From NCBI GenBank assembly GCA_045116675.1, contig JBGUMF010000078.1:1-44411 (forward strand): a stretch of DNA of 44,411 nt. The letters are read 5' to 3'. Positions within the stretch are counted from its first letter, which is position 1, and each line of letters begins with the position of its first letter. Shown piece by piece: positions 24,125-32,377 of this stretch. A program made the position numbers and the translations under genes. Under the pieces are notes generated by a model that worked only from the letters and a program-made list of their open reading frames with translations, searched no databases and had not been told where the DNA came from. The DNA is from F23-D06 sp045116675 (GTDB taxonomy: Bacteria; Bacteroidota; Bacteroidia; Bacteroidales; WCHB1-69).

Positions 24125-24196
24125 AAAAAAATATGCGAGCAGGAGAATATTTTGGAAAACCGAGTGGCCGGGCCCAATTATTTTTATGGAAAAGTG

Positions 24197-24204
24197 TACC
24201 TTTG
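24197..24204 (+). promoter_or_regulatory. -7 box TACCTTTG for deoC
   Basis: TACCTTTG matches TAnnTTTG and lies 33 bp upstream of the ATG at 24238. It shows that an in-frame start at 24109 is upstream of the transcript. Confidence 0.65.
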
Positions 24205-24237
24205 CCGCCGGAATTTCACACAAAAAACACACTGATT

Positions 24238-25080
24238 ATGTTTCAATTAGAAGATTATCCCTACAACGAAGAGCAATTGGCCAAGCGGCTCGCCGGGCTT
24301 GCCACCCAGGAGATGTCCTACATGGACGAGCAGGCCGCATACCGTTATATATTAAGTAGTATAGACCTGACCACCCTGGAGGGCAGCGACAACCGTCAGG
24401 CGGTGGTGGCGCTCTGCAAGAAGGCGCAGGCCTTCTATAACCCACAGCGCCAGGTGCCGTGCACGGCGGCGATATGCGTGTATCCTCCCTTTGTGGCCAT
24501 TGCCAAAGAGGAGCTGAAAGGCACCGACATCCGTGTGGCTTCCGTGGCCGGCGCATTCCCCGCAGGCCAGTCGCCCATTGAGATCAAGGTGGCCGAGGTG
24601 CGGTACGCCGTGCATGAGGGTGCCGACGAGATCGACATGGTGATTTCGCGGGGCAAGTTCCTGGAAGGCCGTTATCAGGAGGTCTATGACGAGATCCGGG
24701 CTATCCGCGAGGCCTGCCCGAACGCATCGCTCAAGGTCATCCTGGAGACTGGTGAGCTGAAGACCCCGCAGAACATCTACAAGGCCTCCCAGATTGCCAT
24801 TGCCGCGGGCGCCGATTTCATCAAGACATCTACAGGCAAGATTGCGGTCAACGCCACGCCCGAAGCCTTCCTCATCATGATGGACGCCATCAAACGGCAT
24901 TACAAGGAGACGGGGAAGATGGTCGGCATCAAGGCGGCCGGCGGCATCTCCGATCCGGACGACGCGCTCCGATATGTGAACCTTCTCACCGCCGTTTTGG
25001 GTAAAGATTGGCTCTCAAAACGTTACTTCCGGATAGGTGCCAGTCGCCTTGCCAACCGCGTTTTTGAGAAAATCAAATAA
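24238..25080 (+). CDS. deoC: Deoxyribose-phosphate aldolase
   Basis: This 280-aa TIM-barrel class I aldolase cleaves 2-deoxyribose 5-phosphate to acetaldehyde and glyceraldehyde 3-phosphate in deoxynucleoside breakdown. The Schiff-base lysine is in DFIKTSTGK, the acidic residue in ADEIDMVISRGKFLEG and the second lysine in VGIKAAGGI, so the active site is complete. The start is set by the promoter just upstream. It is transcribed alone, with the HU gene promoter 39 bp after its stop. Confidence 0.95.
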   Translation: MFQLEDYPYNEEQLAKRLAGLATQEMSYMDEQAAYRYILSSIDLTTLEGSDNRQAVVALCKKAQAFYNPQRQVPCTAAICVYPPFVAIAKEELKGTDIRVASVAGAFPAGQSPIEIKVAEVRYAVHEGADEIDMVISRGKFLEGRYQEVYDEIRAIREACPNASLKVILETGELKTPQNIYKASQIAIAAGADFIKTSTGKIAVNATPEAFLIMMDAIKRHYKETGKMVGIKAAGGISDPDDALRYVNLLTAVLGKDWLSKRYFRIGASRLANRVFEKIK

Positions 25081-25119
25081 AAATTTTTCGTAAATGGTGG
25101 ATTGTGAACAAAATAATTG

Positions 25120-25127
25120 TATTTTTG
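25120..25127 (+). promoter_or_regulatory. -7 box TATTTTTG for the HU gene
   Basis: TATTTTTG matches TAnnTTTG, 51 bp before the ATG at 25179. A TTG at 25102-25104 is 15 bp upstream, somewhat short for a -33 element. Confidence 0.6.
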
Positions 25128-25178
25128 CACCCCAAAAAAATAGAAACATTTAGTATTAACAATTAAAACATTAAAGTT

Positions 25179-25463
25179 ATGACGAAAGCTGATATCGTTA
25201 ATGAAATTTCCAACAAAACCGGATTCGACAAGAACAGTGTTCAAACTATCGTTGAAGTGTTCATGTCAAGTGTAAAGAGCTCTATGGTGGGCGGTGAGAA
25301 TGTTTATCTCAGAGGCTTCGGCAGCTTCATCATCAAACAAAGAGCCCAGAAGACGGCCCGTAACATCTCCAAGAAGGAGACGATCACTATTCCGGCTCAC
25401 AATATTCCCGCTTTCAAACCTTGCAAGACTTTCGTTAACGCCGTCAAGAAATCCACAAAATAA
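25179..25463 (+). CDS. HU/IHF-family DNA-binding protein
   Basis: This 94-aa nucleoid protein dimerises and bends DNA. The helical N-terminus MTKADIVNEISNKTGFDKN is standard, and the beta-arm region is LRGFGSFIIKQRAQKTARNI, with FGSF and KxRxxxxARN as the hallmark motifs. IPAHNIPAFKPCKTF closes the saddle, in which the usual PAxxxPxFxxG pattern appears with C in place of G. It is probably co-transcribed with the tiny ribosome-type protein 22 bp downstream. Confidence 0.93.
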   Translation: MTKADIVNEISNKTGFDKNSVQTIVEVFMSSVKSSMVGGENVYLRGFGSFIIKQRAQKTARNISKKETITIPAHNIPAFKPCKTFVNAVKKSTK

Positions 25464-25485
25464 TAAACTTTAAAATCTTTTAATT

Positions 25486-25575
25486 ATGCCAAGCGGTAAG
25501 AAAAGAAAGAGACATAAAATGTCCACTCATAAAAGAAAAAAACGTCTGAGAAAGAACAGACATAAAAACAAATAA
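25486..25575 (+). CDS. 29-aa AURKAIP1/COX24 (mS38-like) protein
   Basis: An open frame of 29 codons starts at the ATG 22 bp after the HU gene. It encodes an extremely basic peptide (MPSGKKRKRHKMSTHKRKKR and then LRKNRHKNK): 18 of 29 residues are Lys, Arg or His. The KRKRHKMxxHKRKKRLRKxR pattern is that of the AURKAIP1/COX24 domain, known in mitochondria as ribosomal protein mS38 and annotated in many Bacteroidota. It probably binds ribosomal RNA. Automated gene finders often miss it because of its size. The call rests on the pattern and on genome position before rng. Confidence 0.8.
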   Translation: MPSGKKRKRHKMSTHKRKKRLRKNRHKNK

Positions 25576-25595
25576 TCTTTTATGAGTTCAATTCG

Positions 25596-25648
25596 AATGA
25601 AAACTAAATGAAACGCTCACGCGCTTTGTTTAGTTTTCATTGTTTTAT
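25596..25648 (+). terminator. Long hairpin between the 29-aa gene and rng
   Basis: A perfect 13-bp stem (AATGAAAACTAAA with TTTAGTTTTCATT, 25596-25608 and 25629-25641) encloses an inner CGC/GCG stem. TGTTTTATAA follows. It could stop transcription from the HU unit or act as a leader hairpin for rng. RNase E and RNase G mRNAs are often regulated through leader structure in other bacteria, but nothing here proves that. Confidence 0.65.
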
Positions 25649-25661
25649 AACCCCCACACCC

Positions 25662-27242
25662 ATGAGTGAAACTGAAATTACGAAAGAAATCATACTGACC
25701 TCCCACGCCAACGAAGTGCAGGTGGCCCTTCTGGAAGACAAGAAGCTGGTGGAAATCCACTCGGAGAAGGCCTCCATGCAGTTTTCGGTCGGCGACATAT
25801 ACCTTGGCAGGGTACGGAAGATCATGCCGGGACTGAACGCCGCATTTGTGGATGTCGGCAGTGAGAAGGACGCTTTCCTGCACTATCTGGACCTGGGCGT
25901 CAACGCCCGCACCATCAACGCCTTCGTCAGCCAAGCCATCACCACCGGCAAGCGGAGCATCAGCCGTGTGCAATACTTGGAAGAGGTGCCCAAGAACGGC
26001 AAGATCAGCGATGTGCTCACCTCCGGGCAGCAGATTATGGTGCAAGTGGCCAAGGAGCCTATCTCCACCAAGGGTCCGCGCATCACCACAGAGATCTCCT
26101 TTGCCGGACGCTACCTCGTGCTCGTCCCCTTCGGCGACAAAGTGTCCGTGTCGCAGAAGATCCGCAACTCCGCCGAACGCAAGCGTCTCAAAAGCATGAT
26201 GCAGGGGATTCGCCCGCGCAACTTCGGCATCATCATCCGTACGGTCGCCGAAAACAAAAGCCTGGAAGAGCTCTCCGCCGATCTGGACTCCCTGCGCTAC
26301 AAATGGGACACCGCCGTGGAGAACCTCTTCGCCTCCAAGGCCCCCATGCGCATCATCCAGGAGATGGACTGCATCTCGTCCATCCTGCGCGACATGCTCA
26401 ACGACTCCTTCCAGTCCATCTATGTGGACACCCCGGAAGCCTTCAAGGAGGTGAAAGCCCTCCTGCACCAATATTCGCCCGAAAAAGAGGATATTCTGAA
26501 GCTGTACAAGGAAAAACAGCCCATCTTCGAGCATTTCAATGTGGCGAAACAGATCAAAAGCTCCTTCGGGAAGGTGGTGACCGTGAAAAACGGCGTCTAT
26601 CTCATCATCGAGCACACTGAGGCCATGCACGTCATCGACGTCAACAGCGGCAACCGCGTGAAATCGAGCCAGACCCCCGAGGAGAATGCCCTGAACACCA
26701 ACATGATCGCCGCCGCCGAGATTGCGCGCCAGCTGCGGTTGCGCGACATGGGCGGCATCATCACCATCGACTTTGTGGATCTCCACGACGCCCGCAACAA
26801 GGTGACGCTCAACAAGGCCATGACCGACTTCATGCGCAACGACAAGGCCAAACATACCATCCTGCCGCTCAACAAGTTCTGCCTCATGCAGATCACCCGC
26901 CAGCGTGTGCGTCAGGCCACCATCATCGAGACCACGGAACAGTGTCCCACCTGCAAGGGCACCGGCAAGATAAAACCACCCATCCTGATAGAAGATGAGC
27001 TGGACAACACCTTGGAATTCCTGTTTGACAAACAGCAGGAATCCAAAATCACCATCATGGTGCATCCGTTCGTGTATGCCCATTTGAAACATGGTTTCCC
27101 CTCCATTTTAATGAAATGGCGGTGGAAATACAAGAAAAGAATCCGCCTCGTGGCCAACCAAAGCTACTCCCTGTTCGAGCATCATTTCTTCAATGCCAAC
27201 ATGGATGAAATCATACTCTGGAACGAACCCGCCAGTGAATAA
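25662..27242 (+). CDS. rng: Ribonuclease E/G family protein (RNase G)
   Basis: This 526-aa endoribonuclease processes rRNA and decays mRNA. The N-terminal S1-like region is YLGRVRKIMPGLNAAFVDVG and the 5' sensor region follows. Catalytic Asp residues are in HVIDVNSGN and ITIDFVDLHD. The zinc-link CPTCKGTGK (about residues 428-436) has both cysteines. There is no long RNase E scaffold tail, so it is RNase G-like. The ATG at 25662 (MSETEITKEI) lies just past the hairpin; an earlier in-frame ATG at 25608 falls in the hairpin and gives a poor N-terminus. recX follows after 21 bp. Confidence 0.93.
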   Translation: MSETEITKEIILTSHANEVQVALLEDKKLVEIHSEKASMQFSVGDIYLGRVRKIMPGLNAAFVDVGSEKDAFLHYLDLGVNARTINAFVSQAITTGKRSISRVQYLEEVPKNGKISDVLTSGQQIMVQVAKEPISTKGPRITTEISFAGRYLVLVPFGDKVSVSQKIRNSAERKRLKSMMQGIRPRNFGIIIRTVAENKSLEELSADLDSLRYKWDTAVENLFASKAPMRIIQEMDCISSILRDMLNDSFQSIYVDTPEAFKEVKALLHQYSPEKEDILKLYKEKQPIFEHFNVAKQIKSSFGKVVTVKNGVYLIIEHTEAMHVIDVNSGNRVKSSQTPEENALNTNMIAAAEIARQLRLRDMGGIITIDFVDLHDARNKVTLNKAMTDFMRNDKAKHTILPLNKFCLMQITRQRVRQATIIETTEQCPTCKGTGKIKPPILIEDELDNTLEFLFDKQQESKITIMVHPFVYAHLKHGFPSILMKWRWKYKKRIRLVANQSYSLFEHHFFNANMDEIILWNEPASE

Positions 27243-27263
27243 AACCCTTATATAACGAAAATT

Positions 27264-27704
27264 ATGGACGTACCATCCGACATTATGACCAAAATGGAAC
27301 GCTACTGCGCCTTTCAGGAGCGTTGCGAGCAGGAAGTACGCAACAAGCTCCGTGAGACGCCCATCTCCACTGCCCAGCGCGACGAGATCGTCCGCCGCCT
27401 GAAGGAACACGACTTCCTGAACGAGCAGCGTTTCATTGAGACGTTCATACGGAGCAAACTCCATGACCAGTGGGGAAAACTGAAAATACGGGAGGGCCTT
27501 TATCAGAAAGGGGCGGATTCCTCCCTGCTTCAGGAGGCAATGAGTGCCATCGACGAAGAGGAATACGCACAGGTTTTGCAAAGTGCCATCGAAAAATGGA
27601 AACGCCAGCACCCGGCGGACGCCGACAACCGCAACAAGATTCTGCATGGTCTGCTGGCCAAAGGCTTTGAGGTGGGCGAAATCCTGCAGGCCCTGCGCTC
27701 CTGA
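27264..27704 (+). CDS. recX: RecX family regulatory protein
   Basis: This 146-aa protein belongs to the RecX family, which modulates RecA filaments. The N-terminal CAFQERCEQEVRNKL and LKEHDFLNEQRFIETFIRSK are the recurring RecX three-helix repeat motifs; the C-terminal AKGFEVGEILQALR is the last repeat. No recA gene is near; the neighbours are rng and prfB. The gene is short but within the family's normal range. It lies 21 bp after rng. Confidence 0.85.
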   Translation: MDVPSDIMTKMERYCAFQERCEQEVRNKLRETPISTAQRDEIVRRLKEHDFLNEQRFIETFIRSKLHDQWGKLKIREGLYQKGADSSLLQEAMSAIDEEEYAQVLQSAIEKWKRQHPADADNRNKILHGLLAKGFEVGEILQALRS

Positions 27705-27763
27705 TAACACGAATGTCTTCCATTCCTTAAAAACATTATAAACATTATAAACCTAAAATCTTT

Positions 27764-28850
27764 ATGACCACGAACGACCAGATTAAAGAACTCCGTAGCA
27801 GGCTCGGTGAGCTAAGGAGGTATCTTTGACATCGACGGGAAGAAAAAAGAAATAGCCGACAAAGAACTCATCACGCAGCAGGACGGATTCTGGGACGACC
27901 CGAAATCCGCCGAAAAGTTGTTGCGCGAAATCAGCGCGGTGAAATCCTGGGTGTCCGAATACGAGAAGGCCGAAGAAGAGTGGGACGAGCTGAGTGTGAT
28001 CAATGAATTTTTTCAGGCAGGAGATGCCACCGAGGCGGAGCTGGACGAGGCCTATCAGAAAGTGCTGAAATCCGTTGAGACCCTGGAGTTTCGCAACATG
28101 ATGCGCGACGAGGAGGACTCGCTGAACGTCATCATCAACATCAACTCGGGCGCTGGTGGCACGGAGAGTTGCGACTGGGCGGAAATGCTCCTGCGCATGT
28201 ACACGCGTTGGGCTGAGCGCAACAATTACAGTATCAAGTTGTTGGATAGACAAGACGGGGATGTAGTCGGCATCAAGTCCGTATCCATCGAATTGGACGG
28301 GCCCTATGCCTACGGGTATCTGAAGAGCGAAATCGGCGTGCATCGTCTGGTGCGCCTTTCGCCCTTTGACGCGGCCAACCGCCGTCACACGACGTTTGCC
28401 TCTGTCTTTGCCTATCCGGTCATCAACGACGACATCGTCATCGAGGTCAGTCCGGCGGACATCAGCTGGGACACATACCGCTCGTCGGGCCACGGCGGCC
28501 AGAACGTCAACAAGGTGGAGACCGCCGTCCGCCTGCACCATCATCCGTCGGGCATCATCGTGGAGTGTCAGGTGACGCGCTCGCAGATCCAAAACCGGGA
28601 GATGGCCATGCGCATGTTGAAATCGCGCCTCTACCAGCTGGAGCTGGAGCGCAAGCGGGAGAAGCTTGCCGACATCGAGCAGACCAAGAAGAAGATAGAG
28701 TGGGGGAGCCAGATCCGGAGTTATGTGCTGCAGCCCTACAAGATGGTGAAAGACCTTCGCACGGGCTGCGAGACTTCCAATGTGAACGCAGTTCTGGACG
28801 GTGAAATCGACGACTTCATCAAGGCTTATCTGATGTCTTGCAATTGTTGA
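27764..28850 (+). CDS. prfB: Peptide chain release factor 2, with programmed +1 frameshift
   Basis: The protein terminates translation at UGA and UAA. The gene is in two frames: 27764-27826 encodes 21 residues up to CTT, base 27827 is skipped, and 27828-28850 encodes the other 340, giving a normal 361-aa RF2. Ribosomes meet an in-frame TGA at 27827-27829 and must shift +1 to continue. The SPF tripeptide (RLSPFDAANRR) recognises UGA, and GGQ (SGHGGQNVNKVE, codons 28494-28502) drives peptide release. A later start at 27918 would lack the N-terminal domain and is not real. Confidence 0.96.
27815..27830 (+). promoter_or_regulatory. prfB programmed frameshift site
   Basis: AGGAGG (27815-27820), then TAT, then CTT TGA C (27824-27830). 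The Shine-Dalgarno-like element ends three bases before the CTT slip codon, the same spacing as in E. coli prfB (AGG GGG UAU CUU UGA C). Low RF2 lets the ribosome slip on CTT to TTT and read GAC next, so RF2 controls its own synthesis. Confidence 0.95.
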
Positions 28851-28868
28851 TAATTGGTAACAAGTTTT

Positions 28869-28900
28869 TTTGCATAATAGAAAAACTGTAATTACTTTTG
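28869..28900 (+). promoter_or_regulatory. Promoter for prs (TTTG-N20-TACTTTTG)
   Basis: TTTG at 28869-28872 and TACTTTTG at 28893-28900 are separated by 20 bp, matching the Bacteroidota -33/-7 consensus. This is the best complete promoter in the window. The ATG of prs is 45 bp downstream. Confidence 0.75.
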
Positions 28901-28945
28901 CAGTACGTCTATTCAAAACCTTAAATACACAAATTTCAACAAGTT

Positions 28946-29878
28946 ATGAACCAAGATTACGTTTTAGTGGCGGGTCGTTCGAACCCTGAGCTTGCCAAAC
29001 GCATTGCCGAGCATTTGAAAAAGGACCTTTTCCCGGTGGATATCCTTCAATTCAAGGACGGCGAAATCCAAGTCTATTTCAACGACACAATCCGCGGCAA
29101 GGATGTCTTCATCATCCAACCCACCTTCTCGCCCGCAGACAATATCATCGAGTTGCTGATCACCATTGACGCGGCCAAGCGCGCCTCCGCACGCAACATC
29201 ATCGCGGTGGTGCCCTACTTCGGCTATGCCCGTCAGGACCGGAAGGACAAACCGCGTACCTCCATCGGAGCCAAGCTGATGTGCAACCTGCTGACCGCCG
29301 CCGGTGTGAGCCGTATCATCACGATGGATCTCCACGCCGACCAGATCCAGGGTTTCATCGAAGTGCCTGTGGACCATCTGTTTGCCTCTAACGTCTTCAT
29401 CCCTTATATCCGCAATCTTAACATGCCGGACATCTGCATCGCCTCTCCCGACACCGGTGGCACCAAACGCGCCTCCACGTACGCCAAGGCGTTGAACTGC
29501 GATCTGGCTATCGGATACAAGCAGCGCGAGAAGCAGAACGAAGTGGCCTCTCTCCAGATCATCGGTGAGGTGAAAGACAAGGATGTCATCATCGTGGACG
29601 ACATCATCGACACGGCCGGCACGCTCTGCAAGGCTGCCGCCCGCATCAAGGAGATGGGTGCCCGCAGCGTGCGCGCCATGTGTGCCCACGGTCTCTTCTC
29701 CGGCAGCGCCATCCAGAACATTGAAAACTCCGTGCTGGACGAAGTGCTGGTGACCGACACTATTCCGTTGCGCACGCCATGTGCCAAGATCAAACAGATC
29801 TCCGTATCGCAACTTATGGCCGAAGTCATACAAAGCGTCATCGAGAACACCTCCATCTCATCCCACTATTACGTATAA
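28946..29878 (+). CDS. prs: Ribose-phosphate pyrophosphokinase
   Basis: This 310-aa enzyme makes PRPP from ribose 5-phosphate and ATP, the entry point for purine, pyrimidine, NAD and histidine synthesis. Motifs: RSNPELAKRIAEHL at the N-terminus, FGYARQDRKDKPRTSI, the metal-binding TMDLHADQIQGF and the PRPP loop VIIVDDIIDTAGTL. It has its own promoter (28869-28900) and terminator (29905-29946). With pyrDKF, cdd and deoC nearby, the window is rich in nucleotide metabolism. Confidence 0.97.
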   Translation: MNQDYVLVAGRSNPELAKRIAEHLKKDLFPVDILQFKDGEIQVYFNDTIRGKDVFIIQPTFSPADNIIELLITIDAAKRASARNIIAVVPYFGYARQDRKDKPRTSIGAKLMCNLLTAAGVSRIITMDLHADQIQGFIEVPVDHLFASNVFIPYIRNLNMPDICIASPDTGGTKRASTYAKALNCDLAIGYKQREKQNEVASLQIIGEVKDKDVIIVDDIIDTAGTLCKAAARIKEMGARSVRAMCAHGLFSGSAIQNIENSVLDEVLVTDTIPLRTPCAKIKQISVSQLMAEVIQSVIENTSISSHYYV

Positions 29879-29904
29879 AAACTGTAAAAACAGCATACTC
29901 TGCA

Positions 29905-29946
29905 AGTCCGATGTTTGACAGCGACATGCCACATCGGACTTTCTTT
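29905..29946 (+). terminator. Intrinsic terminator after prs
   Basis: A perfect 10-bp stem (AGTCCGATGT with ACATCGGACT) encloses a 16-nt loop and is followed by TTCTTTTATT. It ends 13 bp before the start of the ThiL-like gene. An in-frame ATG at 29915 falls inside the loop and is not the start. Confidence 0.85.
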
Positions 29947-29959
29947 TATTAATACCATT

Positions 29960-31009
29960 ATGGAAGAAAAAAACAGCAGCTTACACGAAGAAGGCCACCA
30001 ACTTGGCAAATACGACCTTATAGCGGAATTCGCCAAATATTTCCCCAAATCCAACGCCTCTACAGTGGTCGGCATCGGCGATGATGCGTCTGTCATCGAC
30101 CCGTCGGAGCAACAGGTGGTCAGCACCACCAAGGTCTTCATGGAGAATGTCCACTTCGACCTTACCTACGTGCCGTTACGGCATCTGGGCTACAAAGTCG
30201 TCACAGTGGCCGTGTCCGACATTCTGGGCATGAACGCCGTGCCTACGCAGTTGTCGGTATGCATTTCCGTTTCCAACCGTTTCAACCTGAAGGCTGTCAA
30301 CGAGTTGCTGGACGGTATAGCCACCTGCTGCGAGGGTGCCAACATTGACGTGGTGGGTTTGGATGTGGCCACCTCGCGGCGCGACCTGGTCATTGCCATC
30401 ACGGCCATCGGTGAGTGCGAGCCGGCACACTTAGTCACACGGCAGGGCGCGAAAGAGAACGAGCTCATCTGCGTGTCCGGCGACTTTGCCGCCGCCTATG
30501 CGGGTTTGTTGCTGCTGGAACGGGAGAAGAAGGTGTTCGAGGTGAACCCGGACACGCAGCCCGACTTTTCCGGCAAGGACTATCTGCTGCGCCGCCAGCT
30601 CAAGCCGGAACCCCGCATTGACATCGTGGAGGCCCTGCGTCGGGAGAACATCATCCCCACGGCCATGACCAACGTGGCCGACGGCCTCGCCGCTGCCGTT
30701 ATGCAGATCTGCCGGGCCTCGCATACCGGATGCGCCATCTTTGAAGAGAAACTCCCCATGACGGAACTCACTTTTACCACATTGAAAGACCTGGACATCG
30801 TGCACACCGTGGCCGCTCTCAACGGCGGTGACGATTATGAGCTTATGTTCACCATCCGTCAAGCCGACTACGAGAAACTCAAACAGATTGAAAACGTTTC
30901 CATTATCGGCTATATCAAAGAGGAAGCAGATGGTTACAAGCTGATTACCGGCGACAACCATCAGGTGGAAATCAAAGCACAGGGTTTTGCCCAAATGCAG
31001 AAATCATAA
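29960..31009 (+). CDS. thiL: ThiL-family (thiamine-monophosphate kinase-like) protein
   Basis: This 349-aa protein is a PurM/ThiL-fold enzyme; canonical ThiL converts thiamine phosphate to thiamine diphosphate. VGIGDDASVI is the N-terminal metal-binding loop, and HFDLTYVPLRHLGYK and VADGLAAAVMQICRASHTGC are also family features. Several usually conserved positions differ: the TTD motif is TTK (Lys58), EGVHFD is ENVHFD, the GGD motif reads GLD and the IDISDGL loop reads TNVADGL. It may be an active variant or a paralog of changed function. ispG follows after 18 bp. Confidence 0.7.
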   Translation: MEEKNSSLHEEGHQLGKYDLIAEFAKYFPKSNASTVVGIGDDASVIDPSEQQVVSTTKVFMENVHFDLTYVPLRHLGYKVVTVAVSDILGMNAVPTQLSVCISVSNRFNLKAVNELLDGIATCCEGANIDVVGLDVATSRRDLVIAITAIGECEPAHLVTRQGAKENELICVSGDFAAAYAGLLLLEREKKVFEVNPDTQPDFSGKDYLLRRQLKPEPRIDIVEALRRENIIPTAMTNVADGLAAAVMQICRASHTGCAIFEEKLPMTELTFTTLKDLDIVHTVAALNGGDDYELMFTIRQADYEKLKQIENVSIIGYIKEEADGYKLITGDNHQVEIKAQGFAQMQKS

Positions 31010-31027
31010 ACACCAACCTTTCAGACG

Positions 31028-32377
31028 ATGAACAGCAAGACCGGATTTTTCATCGGTAATGTTAAGATTGGAGGCGACGCCCCTGTGGTGGTGCAGTCGA
31101 TGACCAATACCGACACCATGGATGTGGCGGCCACCGTGGCGCAATGCCGTCGCATGATCCAGAACGGGGCGGAGATGGTCCGTATCACCGTACCCTCGTT
31201 GAAAGAGGTGGAGCCTTTGCGGCAGATTAAAGAGACACTTCGTGCTGAGGGAATAAAAACGCCCATCGTCGCTGACGTGCATTTTAACCCCAAGGTGGCG
31301 GAGGCCGTAACTTCCGTGGTTGAGAAAGTGCGCATCAATCCGGGCAACTACGTGGACAAGCGCAACTTCTCCCACCTTGAGATGAGCGAGGCGGAATATG
31401 ACGCCGCCGTGGAGCGCATGGCCCTACGCGCCGCGCCGTTGCTGGAGCAATGCCGCAAACATAACACGACCATCCGCATCGGCATCAACCACGGCTCGCT
31501 CTGCGACCGCATCGTGAGCCGTTACGGCAACACCCCGAACGCCATGGTACAGTCGGCACTGGAATGGATTGACATCTGCGAGCGCTATAACTTCCACAAG
31601 GTGGTCATCTCCATGAAATCCAGCAATGTGCTGACGATGATGGAGGCCACCATCCTCCTGCACGAGGAGATGGGACGGCGGGGATGTACCTATCCGTTGC
31701 ACCTGGGCGTCACCGAAGCCGGAAGCGGGCTGGAGGGGCGCGTGAAATCCGCCGCCGGCATCGGCGCGCTGCTGCTCATGCGCGTGGGCGACACCATCCG
31801 TGTATCGCTCACCGAGCCGCCGGAGCATGAAACGCCCTTCGCACACACGCTCCTGCGGGCTGTACAACAAATACATCCTGAAGATGCCAATATTCAAGAA
31901 GATACGCTTGTATTTTCCAGTAACGACAACGATTTCGACCTGTGGATGGCCAAGGCTGCCGCATTGGCCGGATATGCCTATTTCAAGCATCGCATCCGGG
32001 ACGTCCGTTTGGAGAATCCTCATTTTCCGGAATCCGAAATCCGGAATCTGGAAGCCGTCATTCTACAGGCCTGCCGCATCCGCATGACCAAGACGGACTT
32101 CGTTTCCTGTCCTTCCTGTGGGCGCACCCAATACGACATTCAGTCCGTCCTGGCCAAGGTCAAGGAGCGGTTTTCCGGTTATCCGGGACTCAAGATAGGC
32201 GTAATGGGATGTATTGTCAACGGGCCGGGAGAGATGGCCGACGCCGACTTTGGCATTGTGGGCGCCTCAAACGGGTTGGTATGTGTTTACAAGGGCAAAC
32301 AACGGCTTACAGGTGCCGTCACTGTGGATGAGGCATTGGATACGCTGGCACAATTAGTAGGGGAGTGGTCGTTATAG
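31028..32377 (+). CDS. ispG: 4-hydroxy-3-methylbut-2-enyl diphosphate synthase
   Basis: This 449-aa iron-sulfur enzyme catalyses the penultimate step of the MEP isoprenoid pathway. The TIM-barrel N-terminus shows APVVVQSMTNTDTMDV, VADVHFNPK and VRINPGNYVDKRNF. The cluster domain has FVSCPSCGRTQ, MGCIVNGPGEMADADFG and a Glu in GPGE, so the three cysteine ligands are present. The stretch between them (about residues 276-365) is longer than in E. coli IspG (372 aa) but much shorter than the inserted A* domain of most Bacteroidota (about 600 aa). The stop overlaps the convergent methyltransferase gene by 6 bp. Confidence 0.93.
   Translation: MNSKTGFFIGNVKIGGDAPVVVQSMTNTDTMDVAATVAQCRRMIQNGAEMVRITVPSLKEVEPLRQIKETLRAEGIKTPIVADVHFNPKVAEAVTSVVEKVRINPGNYVDKRNFSHLEMSEAEYDAAVERMALRAAPLLEQCRKHNTTIRIGINHGSLCDRIVSRYGNTPNAMVQSALEWIDICERYNFHKVVISMKSSNVLTMMEATILLHEEMGRRGCTYPLHLGVTEAGSGLEGRVKSAAGIGALLLMRVGDTIRVSLTEPPEHETPFAHTLLRAVQQIHPEDANIQEDTLVFSSNDNDFDLWMAKAAALAGYAYFKHRIRDVRLENPHFPESEIRNLEAVILQACRIRMTKTDFVSCPSCGRTQYDIQSVLAKVKERFSGYPGLKIGVMGCIVNGPGEMADADFGIVGASNGLVCVYKGKQRLTGAVTVDEALDTLAQLVGEWSL

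Noticed and set aside
25617..27092. Long open frame on the minus strand opposite rng (491 codons)
   Set aside because: It is antisense to a clear RNase G gene, is rich in His, Val, Gly and Leu from codon-phase reversal, and has no family motif or promoter. The same holds for antisense frames opposite pepC (6618-7529), the methyltransferase (8346-9776), etfA (1515-2360) and the SUMF1-barrel gene (17726-18916).
27764..28850. prfB read as a broken gene because of the in-frame TGA at 27827
   Set aside because: The AGGAGG-TAT-CTT-TGA-C context is the standard RF2 autoregulatory slip site and the +1 frame continues to a full-length protein.
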